Source: Spirochaeta sp.
GTDB taxonomy: Bacteria; Spirochaetota; Spirochaetia; UBA9216
Direction: 5' to 3'
Length of the DNA: 14,368 bases
NCBI GenBank assembly: GCA_003454605.1
Contig: DMKD01000381.1
Coordinates: 1-14,368, forward strand
The notes below the pieces were generated by a model, which worked only from the letters and a program-made list of their open reading frames with translations, was not told where the DNA came from and made no database searches. Below, piece by piece: positions 1-6,166 of the stretch; the first letter of the stretch is position 1, and each line of letters starts with the position of its first letter. The translations under genes and the position numbers were made by a program.

Positions 1-91
1 AATTATCCCCTACCAGAATCCATCAAAGGAATAGAAGTATATTACAGTTTTACTATCGAGAACCGATGAATCTCATGGTGTCTACACCACA

Positions 92-131
92 TAATAAAAA
101 CAAGGGGGATGTCTCAATACAGACATCCCCC
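92..131 (-). terminator. Rho-independent terminator after the DASS transporter gene
   Basis: A perfect 11-bp inverted repeat (104-114 GGGGGATGTCT with 121-131 AGACATCCCCC, loop CAATAC) lies just past the stop codon of the leftmost minus-strand gene. On the minus strand the stem is followed by a T-rich tract (TTGTTTTTATTAT, complement of 91-103). It marks the end of the regulator-dehydrogenase-ligase-transporter gene row. No gene could be supported in bases 1-91. Confidence 0.9.
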
Positions 132-154
132 AAAACAAAACACTTTTAAATGTA

Positions 155-1615
155 TCAATACAATCCTGTAAACTGCCCTACTACAAAAACCGTCCCTGCT
201 ACGATCGCCGATGCGACAAATGTCATTACCACTCCTGCCACAGCCATATCCTTGATTGAGAAATAGCCCGCCGAATAGGGAATTACATTTGTCGGACTTG
301 AAGTTACAAGAATAAACGCCATTGAGGCAGTAAGCGCCGCCGGAATTGTAATAGTCAGCGGATCGACGCCGAGGTTGACTCCGAGAGCAATCATTATCGG
401 AATAATTATTGTAGCTGTAACTGAATTGCTTGAGAACGCGATTTTCAGGAATGATACAATCAGGATTACCAGAAACACCTGCATCAACGGATGAATCCCT
501 CCGATTCCACCGAGAAAGACAACCGAAAGCCAGTTCGCCGCTCCGGTCTTATACAGCATCATTCCAATCGAGATTCCGGTGACGACAAGCAAAATGCCGC
601 TCCATGAGACTTCTTTCTCTATCGTCTTCCAGGGAATTGTTTTAATTCCCGGCATAAAGAACAGGCAGGATGTTAGCAGCACCGGCATTGAGATCGGAAT
701 AGAAATCCCCAGCAGTGATTCAAATACCGGGGTGGTAAGCCATAGAACAACAGTCAACAGAAAAATAATAAGAGTAACTTTCTCATCCCGTGAAAAGATA
801 GGAAGATTCCTGTAATCATCTTTCAGTTCTTCTTTGGTCTTTTTCAAATATTTCATTTCGGGCTTATAGAATATCATTAAAATAGCCCAACCAGGAACAA
901 GAAGCAGCAGCGATGCCGGAAGACCGTATGTCATCCAGCCTATGAAGCTGACGTCTACACCTGCCATGTCTTTCAGAAAACCGATCGCAAGGGGGTTAGG
1001 TCCTGCTCCCGAAGGTGTTGCGATTCCTCCGATTGTTGCACCCCAGCAGATTGCTATCATCAGAGCCTTGCCGAATTTGCTTTTAAGAGGGATGACCCCC
1101 TCCTCTTTCAGGATAGCAGTCCCCAAAGGCATCAGCATTGCAGCCACAGCCATGTTTGTAATCCACATGGAAAGAAGTGCTCCGGCGAGCATAAAACCAA
1201 ATACAATCATCGCTGTTGAATTACCTGTCTTAGACAGAAGGAATACCGATATCCGCTTTCCAAGCCCTGAATGGGTTATAAAGGCGGATAATATCAGAAC
1301 TCCGATAAAAAACACAAAGATATGGTTTCCGAATCCGGCTTTTACAATCTCCTTGAAGGTATCAACACCCAGTACTGCCAGCAAAAATACACCGAGCATA
1401 CCGGTAATATGAAAAGGGACAGCCTCAGTCATCCATAGTATGAGGGCAAAAATTAACACTCCCATTGCAATCTGGGCATCGCCTGTCAGCTCGGCACCGT
1501 TCACATGGGTAACAGACTCCGGCAGATTAAGTATCATAAAAACTGACGACAAGACTACTGCGACTCCGAAATATATAAGGCTTTTTGAGGTTGATCCTTT
1601 TTTCAACTCTTTCAC
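155..1615 (-). CDS. DASS/SLC13 (CitT/ArsB-fold) anion symporter, candidate sulfoacetate or dicarboxylate carrier
   Basis: Integral membrane carrier of the divalent anion:sodium symporter family, 486 residues, about the usual family length. Hydrophobic segments run from residue ~13 to the C terminus with a charged cytoplasmic loop near 250-280. The two inverted repeats show the family's substrate and sodium loops: WITNMAVAAMLMP (151-163) and GATIGGIATPSGAGPN (192-207) in repeat 1, SSNSVTATIIIP (395-406) and TSSPTNVIPYSAG (438-450) in repeat 2. The first loop has ITN in place of the common SNT. The GTG start is preceded by GGGAG at 7-nt spacing and lies two bases after the ligase alpha stop codon, so translation is coupled to it. 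Known substrates of the family are dicarboxylates, citrate and sulfonates. Placement after an acid-releasing CoA ligase suggests product export, but import of an acid into the reverse pathway is equally consistent with the sequence. Confidence 0.88.
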   Translation of the reverse strand: MKELKKGSTSKSLIYFGVAVVLSSVFMILNLPESVTHVNGAELTGDAQIAMGVLIFALILWMTEAVPFHITGMLGVFLLAVLGVDTFKEIVKAGFGNHIFVFFIGVLILSAFITHSGLGKRISVFLLSKTGNSTAMIVFGFMLAGALLSMWITNMAVAAMLMPLGTAILKEEGVIPLKSKFGKALMIAICWGATIGGIATPSGAGPNPLAIGFLKDMAGVDVSFIGWMTYGLPASLLLLVPGWAILMIFYKPEMKYLKKTKEELKDDYRNLPIFSRDEKVTLIIFLLTVVLWLTTPVFESLLGISIPISMPVLLTSCLFFMPGIKTIPWKTIEKEVSWSGILLVVTGISIGMMLYKTGAANWLSVVFLGGIGGIHPLMQVFLVILIVSFLKIAFSSNSVTATIIIPIMIALGVNLGVDPLTITIPAALTASMAFILVTSSPTNVIPYSAGYFSIKDMAVAGVVMTFVASAIVAGTVFVVGQFTGLY

Positions 1616-1617
1616 AA

Positions 1618-2502
1618 TTAGTCTCCCAACACTTCTTTAAGCAGTTCGCCTACGAGTCTCGGCCGCTTTGCAACTCTTGCACCGACAGATTCAAGCAGTT
1701 TGGTTTTATCAGCAACCGATCCCGAACCGCCGGAGACAATAGCACCTGCATGCCCCATCTTCTTGCCTTCGGGAGCGGTACGTCCACCCATAAAAACAAC
1801 TACGGGCTTTGTAAAGCTTCCGTCTGCTATAGCTTCAGCAACCTCGTCTTCCATAGTACCGCCAAGCTCACCGATAACAACAACTGCATCGGTTTCAGGA
1901 TCATTCTGATAATCCGGCAGCATCTCGGCAAAACGTGTAGACGGAACCGAATCGCCTCCGACGCCGATAAGCGTTGAAACGCCGAAGCCTGCTTCAACTA
2001 CCATTGCAGTTACTTCATTTGTCAACGATCCACTTCGGGTCATAACCCCTATTCTACCGGGTTTATACACACGTTCGATCCAGTAGGGGAAAAACCCCAT
2101 CATTGCCTGACCCGGCGAGATAACCCCCGAGGTATTACCGCCGATTACAACCGCCCCCTCGCTGAGTGCTGCAGATCTTATCTGGATTGCCTCATGTAGA
2201 GGAATACCTTCGGCAACGGTAACAATCTTTTTAATACCTGCATCAAGAGCCTCGAAAACTGCATCTTTTGTAAAACGAGGCGGAACAAAAAGCATCGAAG
2301 CTTCCGCCTCAACCTCAGCGACAGCTCTGCGGACTGTATTATATACAGGAGCACCGTGAACTGTTTGGCCTTCTTTACCAGGAGTAACTCCACCGGTTAC
2401 CTGTGTGCCGAGGCCTATCATATGTTCAGTCCAGTAACTGCCCTCTTTTCCTGTTATGCCCTGAATCAGGACCTTTGTATCTTTTTCGATGTAAATACTC
2501 AT
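1618..2502 (-). CDS. ADP-forming acyl-CoA synthetase alpha subunit (SucD-like), candidate sulfoacetate-CoA ligase
   Basis: Alpha subunit of a succinyl-CoA synthetase-type enzyme, 294 residues, normal length. It has an N-terminal CoA-binding Rossmann domain with GITGKEG (15-21), a second domain starting at TRSGSLTNE (155-163), and the phosphohistidine motif GKKMGHAGAIVSGG with H251. Catalysis should therefore run through phosphohistidine, exchanging acyl-CoA for ATP. Two stretches near the active site depart from succinyl-CoA synthetases: NTSG (123-126) replaces the usual NCPG, and GFFPYWIERVYKPG (136-149) replaces the usual GIQPGHIHKPG type. This points to an acid other than succinate. The ATG overlaps the beta-subunit stop as ATGA, with a G-rich RBS upstream. 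SucCD-type ligases acting on sulfoacetyl-CoA are known from organosulfonate pathways; that assignment here rests on context. Succinate or malonate remain alternatives. Confidence 0.85.
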   Translation of the reverse strand: MSIYIEKDTKVLIQGITGKEGSYWTEHMIGLGTQVTGGVTPGKEGQTVHGAPVYNTVRRAVAEVEAEASMLFVPPRFTKDAVFEALDAGIKKIVTVAEGIPLHEAIQIRSAALSEGAVVIGGNTSGVISPGQAMMGFFPYWIERVYKPGRIGVMTRSGSLTNEVTAMVVEAGFGVSTLIGVGGDSVPSTRFAEMLPDYQNDPETDAVVVIGELGGTMEDEVAEAIADGSFTKPVVVFMGGRTAPEGKKMGHAGAIVSGGSGSVADKTKLLESVGARVAKRPRLVGELLKEVLGD

Positions 2503-3617
2503 GCTTTACCCCCTGCAATTGCTACTGCCTTTCGTACCGCTTCTTCGGTATCGAAAAGAGGTTCAAGGCCCGCAGCCTTGAGAATCTCTACCGCTTCTTC
2601 TTCATTGGTTCCCCTAATACAGGTCACGATTGGAACATCCGGTTTCAGCTCATTCATCGCCTCAACAATACCTTCAGCCATTACGTCAGCACGAGCTATG
2701 GTTCCGAAGGTTACTATCAGGATAACCTTGTTATCATTCTTGAGACAAAGTTCCATTGCCCGTTTTGCACGTCTGTAATTCGGCCCGCCGAACTCAAGAT
2801 AGTTGGCAACTTTACCGCCCTCATCATTAATTAGGTCATATACGGTAGTAGTGAGGCCCGCACCGGCACACATCAGACTGATATCACCGTCAAACTGCAG
2901 ATAGGGTATTCCGTCCACAGCGGCTTCAAATTCTGCATCGCTCTCAAAGTATTCCCTGCCCATTGAGTATTCGGGATATTTTGCCAGTACGGCATCATCT
3001 ATAACAAATTTACCGTCTCCAGCAACAACCTTGTCGTCGGTAGTAATGAAAAGCGGATTTATCTCGGCAAGCTCGGCTCCGTATGCATCAAAGGCAGCAT
3101 ACAGCTGCATAATTACTTTACTGACACCCTTGCGTAAATCTCCTTCTAGTCCGAGCTGAAATGCTATATTTACAGCCTGAAATGGAAGAATTCCCCGGTC
3201 GATATCAACTCTTTCGCGGATTATCTTCTCGGGAGAATCCTTTGCAAGGGTTTCTATCTCAACACCACCGTCTGCACAGGCAATCACGAGAGCGGTAGCT
3301 GCAGCCGGATCAAGGGTAACTGAGAGGTAAATTTCCGATTTGATCTTCCCTTTTTCCACAACAAGAAGTCTGTCTACACCCTGTCCACAATTGTAGAGCT
3401 CAGCCGCATAGGATTCAGCCTCCGCCGGAGTATCGGCGAATTTTATAAGACCGGCCTTTCCGCGGCCGCCTCTTAAAATCTGACTCTTAAGAACGCAAGG
3501 ATACCCTACTCCATCGAGTTTTGAATCAAATTCAGGTTTATCAAAAACAACACCCTTCGGAGTTTCAATTCCGAATTTTTCAAAAATTTCTTTTGCCTGA
3601 AACTCAAACAACTTCAT
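2499..3617 (-). CDS. ADP-forming acyl-CoA synthetase beta subunit (SucC-like), ATP-grasp
   Basis: Beta subunit partner of the downstream alpha subunit, 372 residues, slightly shorter than typical SucC. The N-terminal ATP-grasp fold begins with the hallmark FEFQAKEIF (4-12) and carries VLKSQ (42-46), GGRGKAG (50-56), and the metal/nucleotide motifs EINPL (185-189) and DGK (201-203). The C-terminal ligase domain has GAGL (252-255). Two loops that contact substrate in SucC are changed: FGGPNYRRA (276-284) where GGGA-type sequence is usual, and VTFGTIARAD (302-311) where NIFGGIVRCD is usual. These match the departures in the alpha subunit. ATG start with AGGAGG at 3624-3629. It is separated from the aldehyde dehydrogenase by 116 bases holding two stacked hairpins. 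Role (inferred): ATP formation from the acyl-CoA made by the dehydrogenase. Confidence 0.87.
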   Translation of the reverse strand: MKLFEFQAKEIFEKFGIETPKGVVFDKPEFDSKLDGVGYPCVLKSQILRGGRGKAGLIKFADTPAEAESYAAELYNCGQGVDRLLVVEKGKIKSEIYLSVTLDPAAATALVIACADGGVEIETLAKDSPEKIIRERVDIDRGILPFQAVNIAFQLGLEGDLRKGVSKVIMQLYAAFDAYGAELAEINPLFITTDDKVVAGDGKFVIDDAVLAKYPEYSMGREYFESDAEFEAAVDGIPYLQFDGDISLMCAGAGLTTTVYDLINDEGGKVANYLEFGGPNYRRAKRAMELCLKNDNKVILIVTFGTIARADVMAEGIVEAMNELKPDVPIVTCIRGTNEEEAVEILKAAGLEPLFDTEEAVRKAVAIAGGKA

Positions 3618-3664
3618 ATCTTTCCTCCTGTAAATAATCCCTGCATGGAAGCAGGTTAACGAGG

Positions 3665-3697
3665 TGAAGAATTGTAAGCATAGCTTATAATTCTTCA
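3665..3697 (-). other. Long intergenic hairpin between dehydrogenase and ligase genes
   Basis: A 15-bp stem with one G/T wobble-type position: TGAAGAATTGTAAGC (3665-3679) pairs with GCTTATAATTCTTCA (3683-3697), loop ATA. On the minus strand no T-tract follows, so it does not look like an ordinary Rho-independent terminator. A role in mRNA processing or stability, or in tuning ligase expression relative to dehydrogenase, is possible. Confidence 0.7.
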
Positions 3698-3733
3698 GAG
3701 AGACAAAAGTACAAGGATGTACTCTTATCTCTC
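3698..3733 (-). other. Second hairpin, directly after the dehydrogenase stop codon
   Basis: Imperfect inverted repeat abutting both the aldehyde dehydrogenase stop codon and the neighbouring 15-bp hairpin. AGTAC (3708-3712) pairs with GTACT (3719-3723), AA/TT pairs follow a one-base mismatch, then GAGAGA (3698-3703) pairs with TCTCTC (3728-3733). Loop AAGGAT. No T-tract on the minus strand. Confidence 0.65.
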
Positions 3734-5146
3734 CTACTTTCCGTGTTTTTTCCAGTACCCGCCGAACATCTGCTCATCTGTAGGTTTTACTACTGGAATC
3801 AGCTTTGAAAGCCAGGTAACATTCAGAAAATGTTTGTAGTTAATGTTTTCAGTAGTAACGTTCCCGCCCCATGTACCGCAGCCGAGTGTTACAGTCGAAG
3901 GCATTCCGTTAAAGAAATTACCGCCGTTCGCAGGAGCCTGCGGCTGGTTTACCATTATTCGACTTGATTTCATCTCAAGACCGAGTCTCTCAATATATTT
4001 TTCATTTGAAGTGTGAATTCCACATGAGTGACCGGTACCGGCATGGTCGGTGATGTCTTTCAGAAGCTGCAGCCCCTCGTCGAAGGTTGAATACTTCCAC
4101 ACGGCAATTACCGGGCTGAGTTTCTCATCAGCATATTTCTCATCGCAAACAGGCGACTGTGCCTCAACAGCGAGGATTCTGACATTCGATGAAACAGTAA
4201 GTCCCGCGTCAGCTGCAATATCCTGAGCTGACTTTGCAACGATACTGGGATTAAGCGCAATATGACCGTTTTTATTTTCTACCCACATCCAGTTCTGAAG
4301 GGTTTTCTTCTCTTCAGCAGAACAGAGATGTGAACCTTCCGCCGCCAGTTCCCTGATAACATCATCATAGATCGATTCGTGAACGATGATACCGTTCTCT
4401 GATGAACAGCTTGTAGCATTATCAAAGGCCTTGCTGAGCGCAACCTTCGCACATGCATCTTTCACATCAGCATCTTCGGCAATAATCTGGATAGAATTCC
4501 CCGGGCCCACACCGAAAGACGGAGTTCCGCTTGAGTAGGCAGCCTTTACCATTGCGCCGCCTCCGGTTGCAAGCACTAAATCAACCTCAGCCATCAATGC
4601 ATTTGAAAGTGCAATACTAGGCTCTTCAATTATCTGAATAAGATCTTCAGGTGCACCGACCTTTTTTAGCCCCTGACGCATGAAGTCTACAGCCATCTTC
4701 GAGCAGTTCTTTGCCTTCGGATGCGGCGCAAATATCACCGCATTTCGACCTTTAATAATTGAAATGGAGTTGCTTGATGGAGTTGCTGTAGGATTCGTAA
4801 CCGGAGTTAGCGCTCCTACAACTCCGACAGGTTTGGCATATTTCTTAAGTCCTTTCGCCTCATCTTCTTCTATCAAACCGACTGATTTAGCCTCTGGTGA
4901 AATTACATCCTTGAGTACACCAAGAACCTTTCCCTTATGCTTCTTAATCTTGTCTTCAACATTGCCCATGCCTGTTTCAGTTACAGCCGCTTCAGCCAGT
5001 TGTTTTATATTATCATCATCATAAACCTGCCAACCGACTGCAATGCAGACTTCGTCTATCTGCTCTTGAGTATAACCGGCAATCTGTTCCTGGGCTTTTC
5101 GCGCTTTCTCCAATAACAGGTCGATAGTCCTTTCTGTTCCTCTCAT
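3734..5146 (-). CDS. sauS: CoA-acylating aldehyde dehydrogenase, probable sulfoacetaldehyde dehydrogenase (SauS/SqwD type)
   Basis: Cytoplasmic NAD(P)-dependent dehydrogenase converting an aldehyde plus CoA to acyl-CoA. With the ATG start used here it has 470 residues, typical for free-standing acylating enzymes. Visible motifs, numbered from this ATG: TPVTNPT (114-120), KGRNAVIFAPHPKAK (132-146), ATGGG (193-197), YSSGTPSFGVGPGN (204-217), and the catalytic cysteine C247 in FDNATSCSSEN. A C-terminal LGCGTWGGN (421-429) and an LFG-like tail (MFGGYWKKHGK) follow. FDNATSCSSEN and the GTWGGN...NYKHFLN...FGGYW tail resemble sulfoacetaldehyde dehydrogenases more than succinate-semialdehyde or acetaldehyde enzymes. 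This is from memory of the family, not an alignment. A TTG five codons upstream lies against the RBS. GGAGG (5155-5159) sits 8 nt before the ATG, so the ATG is chosen. Alternative substrates: succinate or malonate semialdehyde. Confidence 0.87.
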   Translation of the reverse strand: MRGTERTIDLLLEKARKAQEQIAGYTQEQIDEVCIAVGWQVYDDDNIKQLAEAAVTETGMGNVEDKIKKHKGKVLGVLKDVISPEAKSVGLIEEDEAKGLKKYAKPVGVVGALTPVTNPTATPSSNSISIIKGRNAVIFAPHPKAKNCSKMAVDFMRQGLKKVGAPEDLIQIIEEPSIALSNALMAEVDLVLATGGGAMVKAAYSSGTPSFGVGPGNSIQIIAEDADVKDACAKVALSKAFDNATSCSSENGIIVHESIYDDVIRELAAEGSHLCSAEEKKTLQNWMWVENKNGHIALNPSIVAKSAQDIAADAGLTVSSNVRILAVEAQSPVCDEKYADEKLSPVIAVWKYSTFDEGLQLLKDITDHAGTGHSCGIHTSNEKYIERLGLEMKSSRIMVNQPQAPANGGNFFNGMPSTVTLGCGTWGGNVTTENINYKHFLNVTWLSKLIPVVKPTDEQMFGGYWKKHGK

Positions 5147-5172
5147 GTCAGATACCTCCAAAAAATGTGTGC

Positions 5173-5184
5173 TTGTCTATACAA
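5173..5184. promoter_or_regulatory. Predicted GntR/HutC-type operator upstream of the dehydrogenase
   Basis: TTGTCTATACAA has palindromic arms TTGT/ACAA and contains GTCTATAC, matching the HutC-subfamily pattern GTnTAnAC. It abuts the predicted -10 of the dehydrogenase promoter and shares the 10-mer TGTCTATACA (in inverse orientation) with the site at 6093-6104. The adjacent GntR regulator is the obvious candidate ligand. Confidence 0.65.
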
Positions 5185-5211
5185 TTACACATTTATATCT
5201 AAATTTGTCAA
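5184..5211 (-). promoter_or_regulatory. Predicted sigma70-type promoter for the dehydrogenase operon
   Basis: On the minus strand a consensus -35 TTGACA (5206-5211) is followed after 16 bases by TGTAAT (5184-5189) as -10. Transcription would start inside the operator palindrome next to it, so repressor binding would block initiation. This would give the dehydrogenase-ligase-transporter genes their own start in addition to read-through from the regulator gene. Confidence 0.6.
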
Positions 5212-5262
5212 GAGAGAAATTCAAGAAACATTCTAATTAAAGCTCAGCCGAAAGCAATCGAA

Positions 5263-6021
5263 TCATTTATTCTTCTTTGAGAAGAAATATTCACCCGAGT
5301 TCGCTTTAAAGCGATAACGGCTGCCCCGATAGTAGGAATACAGCACCTCAATGGGGATTTCATCAGAATCATAGATAGTGCTTTCAAGCATCATGCATGG
5401 TTCAGGTTCTGTTATTTCAAAAATATCCATCTCGGGCTGCGCCGGCAGAACCGCATGGAAAATCTGGGTTGAATGATGAAGCTCGACACCGAATTCTTCA
5501 ACCAACAGGTGATAGAAAGAATCTGTAAGCTGCATATCAAGAATTTTCTCAAACTCATCGTGAGAAATATAGCTTTTCTCTATTAAAACAGGTTCATTTT
5601 CAACTTTTTTTACACTTACTGTAAGAATTGCCTTCTGTTTAGGCCCCAGCTCAAGCAGATGAGCAATTCGTGCATCCGGTTCTACGACTTCCATCCTAAG
5701 CATTTCATGGATCGGAACTATTCCGTGAAGCTCCATATCGTCATTAAAACTCGAAATATTCTCAAGACCGTAGACATAGCCCTGAGGTTTTGTGGAAACC
5801 AGAATAGTTCCCTCGCCCCTCTTCCGAACAATCATTTTTTCAAGTACCAGTTCATCAAGCGCCTGACGGACAGTCATTCTGTTGACTGAGAATTTCTTCG
5901 CAAGTTCCTCTTCTGTCGGGATCTTGTCGCCTATCTTGATTTTTCCTCGGCCGATCATACCGAGCATCCACTGTCTTATCTGGAGATATTTCGGAATTTT
6001 ACTTGTAGGATCTAATGCCAT
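5263..6021 (-). CDS. GntR family transcriptional regulator, HutC subfamily (UTRA domain)
   Basis: Cytoplasmic DNA-binding regulator, 252 residues, the usual length for HutC-type GntR proteins. The N-terminal winged helix (about 10-75) carries IPKYLQIRQWML, IGDKIPTEEELAKKFSVNRM and TVRQALDELVLEKMIVRKRGEGT, all classic for the family. The C-terminal half (about 95-245) fits the UTRA ligand-binding fold, including the LLELGPKQKAILTVSVKKVENEPVLIEKSYI pattern in two overlapping blocks and a YSYYRGSRYRF strand near the end. ATG start with GAGGAG upstream. It sits between the dehydrogenase operon (same strand) and the divergent aminotransferase operon. Operator-like palindromes lie in both promoter regions, so it probably controls both arms and itself. 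The ligand is likely the amine substrate or a pathway intermediate (inference). Confidence 0.92.
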   Translation of the reverse strand: MALDPTSKIPKYLQIRQWMLGMIGRGKIKIGDKIPTEEELAKKFSVNRMTVRQALDELVLEKMIVRKRGEGTILVSTKPQGYVYGLENISSFNDDMELHGIVPIHEMLRMEVVEPDARIAHLLELGPKQKAILTVSVKKVENEPVLIEKSYISHDEFEKILDMQLTDSFYHLLVEEFGVELHHSTQIFHAVLPAQPEMDIFEITEPEPCMMLESTIYDSDEIPIEVLYSYYRGSRYRFKANSGEYFFSKKNK

Positions 6022-6043
6022 TTTTTCTCCTCATTGTTTGCTT

Positions 6044-6073
6044 ATCATATCATTTATCGATATAAGTAGTCAA
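6044..6073 (-). promoter_or_regulatory. Predicted promoter for the GntR regulator gene
   Basis: Minus-strand TTGACT (6068-6073) and TATGAT (6044-6049) are separated by 18 bases and lie 22 bases before the regulator start codon. The operator-like repeats begin only four bases upstream of the -35, so the regulator may adjust its own expression. Confidence 0.55.
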
Positions 6074-6077
6074 CATT

Positions 6078-6104
6078 TGTATAACTGTATATATGTATAG
6101 ACAT
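6078..6104. promoter_or_regulatory. Operator region: palindrome plus three 8-bp-phased TGTATA repeats
   Basis: The palindrome ATGTATAGACAT (6093-6104) contains GTATAGAC, matching the HutC pattern GTnTAnAC, and is the inverse of the 10-mer core upstream of the dehydrogenase. It overlaps the predicted -35 of the aminotransferase promoter. TGTATA occurs at 6078, 6086 and 6094, exactly 8 bases apart, which may reflect repeated half-sites. Confidence 0.6.
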
Positions 6105-6126
6105 TTAACCTTTTCAATGTTATTAT
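6098..6126 (+). promoter_or_regulatory. Predicted promoter for the aminotransferase operon
   Basis: TAGACA (6098-6103, five of six matches to TTGACA) and TATTAT (6121-6126, five of six to TATAAT) are separated by 17 bases. The -35 lies within the palindromic operator, as expected for a repressor-controlled promoter. An AGGAGG at 6153-6158 serves the aminotransferase start 8 nt further on. Confidence 0.6.
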
Positions 6127-6166
6127 TTAGGAATTATCGTTAAAACTACAACAGGAGGATTATGAA

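Noticed and set aside
76..89. TGGTGTCTACACCA, a palindrome containing GTnTAnAC like the GntR operators
   Set aside because: It lies beyond the operon end rather than at a visible promoter, and the core GTCTACAC also occurs inside coding sequence (near 953 and 3372), so the short pattern alone is not specific. It could matter if a gene lies just left of the window.
942..1412. Open frame of about 156 codons opposite the DASS transporter gene
   Set aside because: Antisense to a clear membrane-transporter gene, with no family features in its product; a shadow of the real gene. Similar antisense frames opposite the aminotransferase, M20 and amidohydrolase genes were rejected for the same reason.
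155..5146. GABA-to-succinate or beta-alanine-to-malonate pathway as the primary reading
   Set aside because: Same enzyme logic and not excluded. It is ranked lower because the dehydrogenase active-site and tail motifs look like sulfoacetaldehyde enzymes and the ligase pocket motifs differ from succinyl-CoA synthetases.
5147..5161. Upstream TTG start for the aldehyde dehydrogenase, adding five residues
   Set aside because: The TTG lies against and overlaps the GGAGG at 5155-5159 that is correctly spaced for the ATG at 5146.
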